From: Candidatus Thiodiazotropha endolucinida
GTDB taxonomy: Bacteria > Pseudomonadota > Gammaproteobacteria > Chromatiales > Chromatiaceae
Length of the DNA stretch: 64,000 bases
Direction of reading: 5' to 3'
Assembly: GCF_001715975.1 (NCBI RefSeq)
Contig: NZ_MARB01000006.1
Span: 1 to 64,000, forward strand
Positions 54,986 to 64,000 of this stretch are shown piece after piece; the first letter of the stretch is position 1, and the number at the start of each line of letters is the position of its first letter. A program made the translations under genes and the position numbers. The notes beneath the pieces are model-generated. The model saw only the letters and a program-made list of their open reading frames with translations. It had not been told where the DNA came from and searched no databases.

Positions 54986-57900
54986 ATGGCCTATTCTTTC
55001 ACCGAAAAAAAGCGTATCCGCAAAGACTTCGGTAAACGACCCAGCATCCTGGATGTACCGTTTCTTTTAGCCACCCAGATCGATTCATATCGCGGGTTTT
55101 TACAGGATGGGGTTCCGCCCGAGGATCGACAGGATATCGGATTACATGCGGCGTTCAAGTCGGTAATGCCGATTACCAGCTATTCGGGTAATGCAGTGCT
55201 CGAATATGTTAACTACAAGCTTGGTGAACCCGTATTCGATGTTCGGGAGTGCCAACTGCGAGGGACCACTTATGCGGCGCCCCTGCGTGTGCTTGTGCGT
55301 CTGGTTATCTACGATAAAGAGGCACCTGCGGGCTCCAAGGTGGTCAAGGATATCCGTGAGCAGGAAGTCTATATGGGAGAACTTCCCCTGATGACCGACA
55401 CCGGTACCTTTGTCATCAATGGCACGGAACGGGTCATCGTGTCACAGTTGCACCGCTCTCCCGGTGTCTTCTTCGACCACGATCGCGGAAAGACCCACTC
55501 CTCCGGCAAACTGCTATTTTCCGCCCGGGTTATTCCCTATCGCGGTTCCTGGCTCGACTTCGAATTCGATCCAAAGGACAACGTTTTCGTGCGTATCGAT
55601 CGCCGGCGCAAGCTGCCCGCGACTATTCTGTTGCGCGCGCTGGGTTACGATGCGGAACAGATCCTCGAGATGTTCTTCGAGACCGACACCTTCAGCCTCA
55701 CCAAAAAGACCCTGAAAGTGGATCTGGTACCGGAGCGTTTGCGTGGCGAGACGGTCAGCTTCGATATCAAGGTAAGCAGCAAGGTCATAGTCGAGGCTGG
55801 TAGGCGTATTACCGCACGTCACATACGCGACCTTGAAAAGGCCGGCGTGAAAAAGCTGGATGTGCCCCGTGATTTCGTTTACGGCAAGGTGCTGGCGCAC
55901 AACGTCGTCGATAAGGAGACGGGTGAGCTGATTGCTGAAGCCAATACCGAGATCACCGATGAGCTGTTTGAGCGTCTGGTCGAGAATGGGGTGAAGAAGC
56001 TGAATACACTGTTCACCAATGACCTTGATCACGGGGCCTTCATTTCCGATACTCTGCGCATCGATCCGACCACTAATGAGCTGGAAGCCCAGGTTGAAAT
56101 CTATCGCATGATGCGTCCCGGTGAGCCGCCGACCAAAGAGGCCGCGCAGAACCTGTTCAACAACCTCTTTTTTACTTCGGACCGTTACGATTTATCGGCA
56201 GTTGGTCGAATGAAATTCAACCGCCGTCTAAACCGGGAGGATGAAGTCGGGGAAGGCGTGTTGTCGAAAGAGGACATCATCGACGTCCTGAAAGAGCTGA
56301 TCAATATACGTGACGGCAATGGTGTGGTGGACGATATCGATCACCTCGGTAACCGTCGCATACGCTGTGTCGGCGAGATGGCCGAGAATCAGTTCCGTGT
56401 CGGGCTGGTACGCGTCGAACGGGCGGTGAAAGAGCGTTTGACTCAGGCCGAGTCCGAAGGCCTGATGCCCCAGGAGATGATCAACGCCAAACCGGTCTCG
56501 GCCGCGATTAAGGAGTTTTTCGGCTCCAGCCAGCTGTCCCAGTTTATGGATCAGAACAACCCCCTGTCCGAGGTGACCCACAAGCGGCGTGTTTCTGCCC
56601 TCGGTCCCGGTGGTCTGGCGCGGGAACGGGCCGGTTTTGAGGTGCGCGATGTGCATCCCACGCATTACGGTCGAGTTTGCCCCATCGAGACGCCTGAAGG
56701 ACCCAACATCGGTTTGATCAACTCGTTAGCGGTCTATGCGCGCACCAATAAATACGGATTCCTGGAGACTCCCTACCGCAAGGTGGTGGACAGCAGGGTG
56801 ACCGATCAGATCGACTACCTCTCCGCGATCGAAGAGGGGCGCTTCGTCATCGCGCAGGCCAACGCCTCGATCGATACCAAAGGCATGTTGACGGATGAAC
56901 TGGTCTCCTCCCGTTTCCAGAATGAGTTCACCCTCTCCAGCCCGGACAAGGTGCAATATATCGACGTTTCTCCCAAGCAGATTGTCTCTGTAGCGGCTTC
57001 GTTGATACCTTTCCTGGAGCATGATGATGCCAACCGGGCGCTGATGGGTTCGAACATGCAGCGTCAGGCTGTGCCTGTTCTTCGCGCTGAAAAGCCCCTG
57101 GTAGGTACCGGCATCGAACGTGTGGTGGCGGTCGACTCCGGTGTTACCGTGGTTGCCAAACGTGGCGGTGAAATCGAATCGGTTGATGCGGCGCGCATCG
57201 TGGTGCGGGTCAACGACGATGAGACCGAGGCGGGAGAACCGGGTGTCGATATCTACAACCTGACAAAATACACCCGCTCAAATCAGAATACCTGCATCAA
57301 CCAACGGCCTTTGGTGACTGTTGGTGATGTGATTGCCCGGGGTGATGTATTGGCCGATGGTCCGTCCACCGATATGGGTGAACTGGCGCTGGGTCAGAAT
57401 TTACGGGTCGCCTTCATGCCTTGGAATGGCTACAACTTCGAGGATTCGATCCTGATCTCGGAGCGTGTCGTACAGGAGGATCGTTTTACATCGATCCATA
57501 TTGAAGAGATGACCTGTATGGCCCGTGATACCAAACTCGGTCCTGAAGAGATCACCGGCGATATCCCGAATGTGGGTGAAGCGGCACTCTCGAAACTGGA
57601 TGAATCCGGTATTGTCTATATCGGCGCAGAGGTGCGTGAAGGGGATATCCTGGTCGGTAAGGTGACGCCCAAAGGTGAATCGCAACTGACGCCGGAAGAG
57701 AAGCTGTTGCGGGCAATCTTCGGCGAGAAGGCGTCTGATGTTAAAGATACCTCGCTGCGTGTCTCTTCCGGAATGGTCGGAACCGTCATCGATGTTCAGG
57801 TCTTTACCCGTGACGGTGTCGAGAAGGACGCCCGGGCGCTGCAGATAGAACAGGTGGAGCTGGATCGAGTGCGCAAGGATCTCGATGATCAGTTGCGCAT

Positions 57901-59062
57901 CATGGAAGATGATACCTTTCAGCGAGTCGAAAAGATGCTGATGAGTAAAGTCGTCGACGGTGGTCCCAACCAGATCAAAGCTGGCGCCAAGGTCACCAAG
58001 GGCTATCTTACCGAGATGGAGCGTGACAAATGGTTGGAGATCCGTCTACGCAATGAGGAGTCTGCCGCTCAACTGGAGGCCATTGCCGAGCAGATCAAGG
58101 CCCAACGCGAACTCTTCCGTGACAAATACGAAGAGAAAAAACGCAAACTGACCGCCGGGGATGATCTCGCCCCCGGGGTACTGAAAATGGTCAAGGTCTA
58201 TGTGGCGGTAAAGCGTCGTATTCAACCGGGCGACAAGATGGCCGGACGTCATGGTAACAAGGGTGTTATCTCTACCATTGTACCTGTCGAAGACATGCCG
58301 TTCGATGAGAATGGCGAGCCGGTGGATATCGTGCTCAACCCCCTTGGCGTCCCCTCTCGAATGAATGTGGGGCAGGTGCTCGAGACCCATCTCGGTTTCG
58401 CGGCCAAGGGTGTAGGGCGTCAGATCGGCGCTCTGTTGGATGCCCAGGGCAAGATCGTGGAACTGCGTAAGTTTCTCGAGAAGGTCTACAACACCAGTGG
58501 CAAATCCGAGGATATCAAGTCATTGAACGATGATGAAGTGGTGGCAATGTGCCAAAACCTCAGACAAGGTGTGCCGATGGCAACGCCGGTGTTCGATGGT
58601 GCCCACGAATCAGAAGTCAAGCATATGCTGGAACTGGCAGGATTGCCGGAGAGCGGTCAATGCAAGCTGTTCGACGGCCGAACCGGAGACCCGTTTGAAC
58701 GCGAGGTAACGGTTGGCTATATGTACATGTTGAAGCTGAATCACCTGGTCGACGATAAGATGCATGCACGCTCCACCGGTCCCTACAGCCTGGTAACCCA
58801 GCAGCCCTTGGGCGGTAAGGCGCAGTTTGGTGGCCAGCGATTCGGTGAGATGGAGGTGTGGGCACTGGAGGCCTATGGTGCTGCCTATACCTTGCAGGAG
58901 ATGCTTACCGTCAAGTCGGACGATGTCAACGGCCGTACCCGCATGTACAAGAACATCGTGGATGGTAACCATCAGATGGAAGCTGGGATGCCCGAGTCGT
59001 TCAACGTACTGGTCAAAGAGATCCGTTCGCTGGGCATCAACATAGAACTGGAACAGGACTGA
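54986..59062 (+). CDS. rpoB: RNA polymerase beta subunit
   Basis: A 1358-residue beta subunit beginning [18 protein letters not shown], the family start, after GAGGG. An in-frame ATG at 54932 would add 18 residues and is unlikely. The rifampicin region [20 protein letters not shown] is of the sensitive type, followed by [10 protein letters not shown]. Downstream conserved blocks include [13 protein letters not shown] and the C-terminal [20 protein letters not shown]. Confidence 0.98.
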   Translation: MAYSFTEKKRIRKDFGKRPSILDVPFLLATQIDSYRGFLQDGVPPEDRQDIGLHAAFKSVMPITSYSGNAVLEYVNYKLGEPVFDVRECQLRGTTYAAPLRVLVRLVIYDKEAPAGSKVVKDIREQEVYMGELPLMTDTGTFVINGTERVIVSQLHRSPGVFFDHDRGKTHSSGKLLFSARVIPYRGSWLDFEFDPKDNVFVRIDRRRKLPATILLRALGYDAEQILEMFFETDTFSLTKKTLKVDLVPERLRGETVSFDIKVSSKVIVEAGRRITARHIRDLEKAGVKKLDVPRDFVYGKVLAHNVVDKETGELIAEANTEITDELFERLVENGVKKLNTLFTNDLDHGAFISDTLRIDPTTNELEAQVEIYRMMRPGEPPTKEAAQNLFNNLFFTSDRYDLSAVGRMKFNRRLNREDEVGEGVLSKEDIIDVLKELINIRDGNGVVDDIDHLGNRRIRCVGEMAENQFRVGLVRVERAVKERLTQAESEGLMPQEMINAKPVSAAIKEFFGSSQLSQFMDQNNPLSEVTHKRRVSALGPGGLARERAGFEVRDVHPTHYGRVCPIETPEGPNIGLINSLAVYARTNKYGFLETPYRKVVDSRVTDQIDYLSAIEEGRFVIAQANASIDTKGMLTDELVSSRFQNEFTLSSPDKVQYIDVSPKQIVSVAASLIPFLEHDDANRALMGSNMQRQAVPVLRAEKPLVGTGIERVVAVDSGVTVVAKRGGEIESVDAARIVVRVNDDETEAGEPGVDIYNLTKYTRSNQNTCINQRPLVTVGDVIARGDVLADGPSTDMGELALGQNLRVAFMPWNGYNFEDSILISERVVQEDRFTSIHIEEMTCMARDTKLGPEEITGDIPNVGEAALSKLDESGIVYIGAEVREGDILVGKVTPKGESQLTPEEKLLRAIFGEKASDVKDTSLRVSSGMVGTVIDVQVFTRDGVEKDARALQIEQVELDRVRKDLDDQLRIMEDDTFQRVEKMLMSKVVDGGPNQIKAGAKVTKGYLTEMERDKWLEIRLRNEESAAQLEAIAEQIKAQRELFRDKYEEKKRKLTAGDDLAPGVLKMVKVYVAVKRRIQPGDKMAGRHGNKGVISTIVPVEDMPFDENGEPVDIVLNPLGVPSRMNVGQVLETHLGFAAKGVGRQIGALLDAQGKIVELRKFLEKVYNTSGKSEDIKSLNDDEVVAMCQNLRQGVPMATPVFDGAHESEVKHMLELAGLPESGQCKLFDGRTGDPFEREVTVGYMYMLKLNHLVDDKMHARSTGPYSLVTQQPLGGKAQFGGQRFGEMEVWALEAYGAAYTLQEMLTVKSDDVNGRTRMYKNIVDGNHQMEAGMPESFNVLVKEIRSLGINIELEQD

Positions 59063-59103
59063 GGACTGACCCTGGTCAGTAACCGAATGCAGGAGAGACG
59101 ATC

Positions 59104-62100
59104 TTGAAAGATCTACTGAATATTCTAAAGCAGCAGGGTCAGACCGAAGACTTCGATGCTATCCGCATCGGTCTGGCATCACCGGATATGATCCGTTCCT
59201 GGTCCTATGGCGAAGTTAAAAAGCCGGAGACCATCAACTATCGTACCTTCAAGCCGGAACGGGATGGTCTGTTCTGTGCCAAGATCTTCGGTCCGGTCAG
59301 TGACTATGAGTGCCTGTGCGGCAAGTACAAGCGGCTCAAGCACCGGGGCGTGGTGTGCGAAAAGTGTGGCGTAGAGGTCACTCTGGCCAAGGTGCGGCGC
59401 GAGCGCATGGGACATATTGAGCTTGCCAGTCCGGTGGCCCATATCTGGTTCCTCAAGTCCTTGCCGTCGCGTATCGGTTTATTGATGGATATGACCCTGC
59501 GTGATATCGAGCGGGTACTCTATTTCGAGTCTTTTGTGGTCGTCGACCCGGGCATGACCCCGCTTGAGCGTGGTCAGTTGTTGACTGACGAACAGTATTT
59601 GGACGCCATCGAGGAGAACGGAGACGAATTCGATGCCCGTATGGGGGCGGAGGCGGTCTATGAGTTGTTGAAGACCATTGATATCCCGGAAGAGATCAAG
59701 CGTCTGCGCGAGGATATCGAAGGTACCAACTCGGAGACAAAGATCAAGAAGTTCACCAAGCGGTTGAAACTGCTTGAATCCCTGAACGAATCAGGCAACC
59801 GTCCGGAGTGGATGGTAATGACCGTTCTCCCTGTGTTGCCACCGGAATTGCGTCCGCTGGTCCCCCTGGATGGCGGTCGATTCGCCACCTCAGACCTGAA
59901 TGACCTCTATCGGCGGGTGATCAATCGGAACAACAGGCTGAAAAGGCTGCTGGATCTTAACGCACCGGACATCATCGTGCGCAACGAAAAACGCATGCTG
60001 CAGGAATCGGTGGATGCGCTGCTCGATAACGGACGCCGTGGGCGCGCCATTACCGGTACCAACCGGCGCCCGCTGAAATCTTTGGCGGATATGATCAAGG
60101 GCAAGCAGGGCCGCTTCCGTCAGAACCTGCTCGGCAAGCGTGTCGACTATTCCGGGCGTTCGGTCATCGTGGTGGGTCCGACCCTGAAACTGCATCAGTG
60201 CGGTCTACCGAAGCGGATGGCGCTGGAACTGTTCAAGCCCTTTATCTTCAGTAAGCTGCAACTGCGTGGACTGGCCACGACAATCAAAGCAGCGAAGAAA
60301 CTTGTGGAGAGTGGCACCGGCGATGTCTGGGATATCCTGGAAGAGGTGATCCGCGAGCACCCGGTGATGCTGAACCGTGCACCGACCCTGCACCGACTCG
60401 GTATTCAGGCCTTCGAACCTGTGCTGATCGAAGGTAAGGCGATCCAGCTCCACCCATTGGTCTGTACTGCATTCAATGCCGACTTCGACGGTGATCAGAT
60501 GGCGGTCCATGTGCCGCTCTCGCTTGAGGCCCAGCTCGAGGCGCGCAGCCTGATGATGTCGACCAACAATATTCTGTCTCCCGCCAATGGCGATCCCATC
60601 ATCGTTCCCTCTCAGGATGTGGTGTTGGGTCTCTACTTCATGACCCGTGAACGGGTCAATGCCAAAGGCGAGGGGTCAGTCTTCAGTGACATCAAAGAGG
60701 CCAAGCGTGCCTATGAGTCAGGCGCTGTCGATCTGCAGGCAAGGGTTAAAGTACGCCTGAACGAGGTAATCGTCGACGAAGATGGAAACAGGGACGAGAG
60801 CGTCCAGGTATTCTCCACTACCATCGGCCGGACCCTGGTATTCGATATCGTTCCAAAAGGTCTGCCCTTTGCGCTGGCGGACCAGCCGATGGGTAAAAAG
60901 GTGATCTCGAACCTGATCAACGCCTGTTATCGCAGGTTGGGTTTGAAGGATACAGTCATCTTTGCCGATCAACTGATGTATATGGGATTCCGCTTCGCCA
61001 CCCGCGCCGCGGTCTCTTTCTGTTCCAATGACATGGTGGTGCCAGAGGAGAAGAGTCAGATCCTAAGCCAGGCCGAGGCCGAGGTGAAAGAGATCGAGAA
61101 TCAGTACACCTCCGGTTTGGTCACCAATGGCGAACGCTATAACAAGGTGGTCGATATCTGGTCCCACACCAATGACCAGGTGGCAAAGGCGATGATGTCC
61201 AAGCTGGGCAAGGAGAAGGTGGTCGATCGCGACGGTAACGATGTGGAGCAGGACTCCTTTAACTCGGTCTACATGATGGCCGATTCCGGAGCCCGTGGCT
61301 CTGCCGCCCAGATCCGTCAGCTGGCGGGTATGCGTGGTCTGATGGCGAAACCTGATGGCTCCATCATAGAAACCCCGATTACGGCGAACTTCCGTGAGGG
61401 TCTCGATGTTTTGCAGTACTTCATCTCTACCCATGGTGCCCGAAAAGGTCTGGCTGATACGGCGTTGAAAACCGCCAATTCGGGTTATCTGACACGGCGT
61501 CTGGTGGACGTGGCCCAGGACATGGTGGTGCTTGAAGAGGATTGCGGTACCGAAGAGGGGTTGCTGATGCAGCCTATTATCGAGGGTGGCGATGTCGTCG
61601 AGCCGTTGCGCGAGCGGATTCTCGGCCGTGTCACCGCCGTGCCTGTCTATCGTCCAAACAGTGATGAAGTGGTCTGCGATGCCGGGGTGATGTTGGATGA
61701 AGAGGGTGTGGAAAGACTCGAGGCGGCAGGTGTCGATCAGGTCAAAGTGCGTTCCGCAATCACCTGTGATGCAAAAGTGGGTGTCTGTTCCAAGTGCTAT
61801 GGCCGTGATCTGGCGCGGGGACATCTGGTGAATCGAGGTGAGTCGGTGGGTGTCATCGCGGCGCAGTCGATTGGTGAACCGGGTACTCAGTTGACCATGC
61901 GGACCTTCCATATAGGTGGTGCCGCTTCGCGTGCAGCTTCTGTGAACAATATTCAGGTAAAGGCTGCCGGTACAGTAAGGTTGCATAATATCAAGACAGT
62001 CAAGCACTCGAGCGGACATCTGGTGGCGACCTCTCGTTCCGGTGAATTGACGGTAGTCGATGAGGTGGGCCGCGAGAGAGAGCGCTATAAGGTTCCCTAC

Positions 62101-63318
62101 GGTGCGACTCTGCAGATCGACGACGGTACTGCAGTGGATGGCGGTCAAATAGTAGCCAACTGGGATCCCCATACCCACCCGGTTATTACCGAAGTGGCGG
62201 GCGTGTTGCGGTTTGAGGATTTTGTCGATGGCGTGACGGTGCAGAAGAAGACCGATGAGGTGACGGGATTGAGTTCCCTCGAGGTTATCGATCCCAAGCA
62301 GCGTCCTGCGGCGGGTAAAGACATTCGGCCGATGGTCAAGCTGGTGGATGCCAAGGGTAAGGACCTCAATATTGCCGGTACCGACATCCCGGCACACTAC
62401 TATCTGCCCGCCAACGCGGTGGTGAATGTGCAGGATGGGGCTGATGTAGGGGTTGGTGACGTACTTGCCCGCATACCTCAAGAGTCATCCAAGACCCGTG
62501 ATATCACAGGTGGTCTGCCCCGTGTCGCCGACCTGTTCGAAGCGCGTAAACCCAAGGATCCAGCGATTTTGGCAGAGGCTACGGGTACTGTCAGTTTTGG
62601 CAAGGATACGAAAGGTAAGCAGCGACTCGTCATCACCGATTCGGAAGGTGAGCATCACGAAGAGCTGATTCCAAAGTGGCGGCATGTGAACGTGTTCGAA
62701 GGTGAGCATGTAGAGAAAGGGGAGACCATCTCGGATGGCGAGCTCAACCCCCATGACATCCTGCGCCTGAAAGGTGTGACAGATCTTGCCGAGTATCTGG
62801 TAAAAGAGATTCAGGACGTCTACCGCTTGCAGGGTGTGAAGATCAACGACAAGCATATCGAGGTGATCATTCGCCAGATGCTGCGCAAGGTCGAAGTCAC
62901 GGCAACCGGTGACGGCCGCTTCCTCAAGGGAGAACAGGTGGAGAAGTCCGCATTGCTGGAAGAGGCGGAAAAACTGCGTGGTGAGGAGAAACACCCTGCA
63001 TTGTATGAGCCCTTGTTGCTCGGTATCACCAAGGCATCTCTGGCTACTGAGTCGTTTATCTCTGCGGCATCCTTCCAGGAAACGACCCGGGTTCTGACGG
63101 AGGCGGCGGTGCGCGGCCTGTCGGATCGTCTGAATGGATTGAAAGAGAACGTCATCGTGGGACGCCTGATACCCTCCGGCACAGGGCTCTCCTACCACAC
63201 CGAGCGTCACCGTAGGCGTCACGAGGAGCTGATGGCGTCTGAGGCGAAACCCGAGCTGGTTGTGGAAGAGGTGGAACAGGCGTTCAAGGAAGCGCTCAAT
63301 ACCCCCGAATCGGAGTAG
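59104..63318 (+). CDS. rpoC: RNA polymerase beta-prime subunit
   Basis: A 1404-residue catalytic subunit. Zn1 site [19 protein letters not shown], active-site [12 protein letters not shown] binding the catalytic magnesium, and Zn2 cysteines in [16 protein letters not shown] are all intact. The start is TTG at 59104, with AGGAG 9 nt before and the family start [11 protein letters not shown]. It lies 41 nt after rpoB. Confidence 0.98.
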   Translation: MKDLLNILKQQGQTEDFDAIRIGLASPDMIRSWSYGEVKKPETINYRTFKPERDGLFCAKIFGPVSDYECLCGKYKRLKHRGVVCEKCGVEVTLAKVRRERMGHIELASPVAHIWFLKSLPSRIGLLMDMTLRDIERVLYFESFVVVDPGMTPLERGQLLTDEQYLDAIEENGDEFDARMGAEAVYELLKTIDIPEEIKRLREDIEGTNSETKIKKFTKRLKLLESLNESGNRPEWMVMTVLPVLPPELRPLVPLDGGRFATSDLNDLYRRVINRNNRLKRLLDLNAPDIIVRNEKRMLQESVDALLDNGRRGRAITGTNRRPLKSLADMIKGKQGRFRQNLLGKRVDYSGRSVIVVGPTLKLHQCGLPKRMALELFKPFIFSKLQLRGLATTIKAAKKLVESGTGDVWDILEEVIREHPVMLNRAPTLHRLGIQAFEPVLIEGKAIQLHPLVCTAFNADFDGDQMAVHVPLSLEAQLEARSLMMSTNNILSPANGDPIIVPSQDVVLGLYFMTRERVNAKGEGSVFSDIKEAKRAYESGAVDLQARVKVRLNEVIVDEDGNRDESVQVFSTTIGRTLVFDIVPKGLPFALADQPMGKKVISNLINACYRRLGLKDTVIFADQLMYMGFRFATRAAVSFCSNDMVVPEEKSQILSQAEAEVKEIENQYTSGLVTNGERYNKVVDIWSHTNDQVAKAMMSKLGKEKVVDRDGNDVEQDSFNSVYMMADSGARGSAAQIRQLAGMRGLMAKPDGSIIETPITANFREGLDVLQYFISTHGARKGLADTALKTANSGYLTRRLVDVAQDMVVLEEDCGTEEGLLMQPIIEGGDVVEPLRERILGRVTAVPVYRPNSDEVVCDAGVMLDEEGVERLEAAGVDQVKVRSAITCDAKVGVCSKCYGRDLARGHLVNRGESVGVIAAQSIGEPGTQLTMRTFHIGGAASRAASVNNIQVKAAGTVRLHNIKTVKHSSGHLVATSRSGELTVVDEVGRERERYKVPYGATLQIDDGTAVDGGQIVANWDPHTHPVITEVAGVLRFEDFVDGVTVQKKTDEVTGLSSLEVIDPKQRPAAGKDIRPMVKLVDAKGKDLNIAGTDIPAHYYLPANAVVNVQDGADVGVGDVLARIPQESSKTRDITGGLPRVADLFEARKPKDPAILAEATGTVSFGKDTKGKQRLVITDSEGEHHEELIPKWRHVNVFEGEHVEKGETISDGELNPHDILRLKGVTDLAEYLVKEIQDVYRLQGVKINDKHIEVIIRQMLRKVEVTATGDGRFLKGEQVEKSALLEEAEKLRGEEKHPALYEPLLLGITKASLATESFISAASFQETTRVLTEAAVRGLSDRLNGLKENVIVGRLIPSGTGLSYHTERHRRRHEELMASEAKPELVVEEVEQAFKEALNTPESE

Positions 63319-63347
63319 CTGTTCGACAGGGATTTCATGACAGTCCC

Positions 63348-63376
63348 TTGACAACCGGGTGGAGCGGGCATAGAAT
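63348..63376 (+). promoter_or_regulatory. Sigma-70 promoter of the rpsL operon
   Basis: TTGACA (63348-63353) is separated by exactly 17 nt from TAGAAT (63371-63376). It is a near-consensus promoter between rpoC and rpsL that would drive the str operon (rpsL-rpsG onward), with a leader of about 195 nt. Confidence 0.85.
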
Positions 63377-63391
63377 GCGCGCTCCTTAGAC

Positions 63392-63411
63392 AGGCCGGCC
63401 ATTGCCGGCCT
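63392..63411 (+). terminator. Leader hairpin before rpsL
   Basis: AGGCCGGC pairs with GCCGGCCT around a CATT loop, just downstream of the rpsL promoter's expected start. It is followed by CTCGTTTCTGCC with only a weak T-run. It may terminate rpoC read-through or structure the rpsL leader. Confidence 0.5.
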
Positions 63412-63578
63412 CTCGTTTCTGCCTCTCAATAATTCGTTTAAGACGTTGTTGAGCAAGGCTTATTCTGACCAGAGAAATTGCTTTCACTTTCTGTTGTCTC
63501 GGTATCAGCAGAAAGGATTCGGCTTCTCCGGTTTTTTTTATGCAAAGTACAAACATCACGTCCCTGGAGACGGAATAG

Positions 63579-63953
63579 ATGGCGACAATCAACCAACTGG
63601 TGCGCAAGCCCAGGAAACGTAAAGTACAAAAGAGTAATGTGCCGGCGCTGGATGCCTGTCCGCAGCGACGTGGCGTCTGCACCCGTGTCTATACCACTAC
63701 ACCGAAAAAACCCAACTCCGCGTTGCGTAAGGTTGCTCGTGTCAGGCTGACCAACGGTTATGAGGTTTCGAGTTATATCGGTGGTGAGGGGCACAATCTG
63801 CAGGAGCACTCGGTGGTACTGATTCGTGGCGGTCGTGTAAAGGACTTGCCAGGTGTTCGCTATCATGTGGTGCGCGGCAGCCTCGATACTTCGGGTGTCG
63901 AGAAGCGGCGTCAAGGTCGATCCAAGTACGGCGCGAAGCGTCCGAAAAGTTAA
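63579..63953 (+). CDS. rpsL: 30S ribosomal protein S12
   Basis: A 124-residue S12 of the decoding centre. It has [19 protein letters not shown] around the streptomycin-related Lys and the second loop [17 protein letters not shown]; both look wild-type. GGAGACGG precedes the ATG. Confidence 0.98.
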   Translation: MATINQLVRKPRKRKVQKSNVPALDACPQRRGVCTRVYTTTPKKPNSALRKVARVRLTNGYEVSSYIGGEGHNLQEHSVVLIRGGRVKDLPGVRYHVVRGSLDTSGVEKRRQGRSKYGAKRPKS

Positions 63954-63997
63954 CGGTCTGCTGGTCAGACAGAATTCAACGAGTTTGAGATAGAGCA

Positions 63998-64000
63998 ATG
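63998..64000 (+). CDS. rpsG: Probable rpsG start codon (gene cut by window end)
   Basis: The window ends on an ATG 44 nt after the rpsL stop, preceded by GAGATAGAG. In bacterial str operons rpsG follows rpsL here. Only the start codon is visible, so this rests on position. Confidence 0.5.

Noticed and set aside
61063-62481. A 472-codon minus-strand open frame
   Set aside because: It is antisense to rpoC, has His/Thr/Gln-rich composition and no family pattern; it mirrors GC-biased codons of rpoC.
62485-63456. A 323-codon minus-strand open frame
   Set aside because: It is antisense to the rpoC 3' end and its composition is a codon shadow.

Overview
The window is chromosomal DNA of a gammaproteobacterium. 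It contains the full gammaproteobacterial tRNA(Tyr-Gly-Thr)-tuf-tRNA(Trp)-secE-nusG-rplKAJL-rpoBC-rpsL block, a rpoZ-spoT-ridA cluster, recG, ubiCA, hemA-prfA-prmC and ispE-tRNA(Gln)-prs-rplY-pth. GC-rich coding DNA, a rhombosortase, a DUF1329/DUF1302/RND lipid-transport-like cluster and heavy c-di-GMP signalling suggest a Chromatiales-type environmental or symbiotic bacterium (inference; no 16S rRNA is present).

Layout. 1-2.4 kb: a dispersed-repeat hairpin and a divergent MFS/AraC pair. 2.5-11.99 kb: housekeeping genes (rpoZ, spoT, ridA, a hypothetical, a PNPOx-like protein, yjbQ, recG, ubiC, ubiA), with palindromic repeat elements on both sides of yjbQ. 12.0-18.1 kb: an accessory, partly AT-rich stretch. 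It holds small ORFs, an integron attC-like site, a toxin-antitoxin pair whose toxin is frameshifted, a three-gene membrane operon (DUF2157, DUF4401, GDYXXLXY), an IS3-family remnant, and a phosphopantetheinyl transferase plus small membrane protein between two 51-bp direct repeats. 18.1-24.3 kb: a GNAT acetyltransferase, then the minus-strand hemA-prfA-prmC run leading to moeB, a rhombosortase and a lipoprotein. 24.7-31.0 kb: a DUF1329 periplasmic protein, a DUF1302 outer-membrane barrel and an RND/MMPL transporter, closed by a strong terminator.

31.0-39.3 kb is the most unusual region, a signalling locus. It has a membrane GGDEF-EAL protein facing an operon of an ODP-type diiron metallo-beta-lactamase-fold protein (interrupted by one in-frame amber codon), a soluble histidine kinase, a response regulator with an HD-GYP c-di-GMP phosphodiesterase, and a second membrane sensor that shares its periplasmic domain with the GGDEF-EAL protein but has no output domain. 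39.3-43.6 kb: a LolA-like protein with two FtsX-type permeases and a LolD-like ATPase. 43.8-49.1 kb: pth, rplY, prs, tRNA-Gln, ispE and a TPR lipoprotein. 49.4-64.0 kb: the translation/transcription block, ending at the apparent rpsG start codon.

Functional reading. Most of the window is core information processing and stringent-response or cofactor metabolism. The accessory content comprises two separate envelope lipid-export-like systems, one c-di-GMP/oxygen-sensing-like locus, and a decayed mobile-element zone around 12-18 kb.
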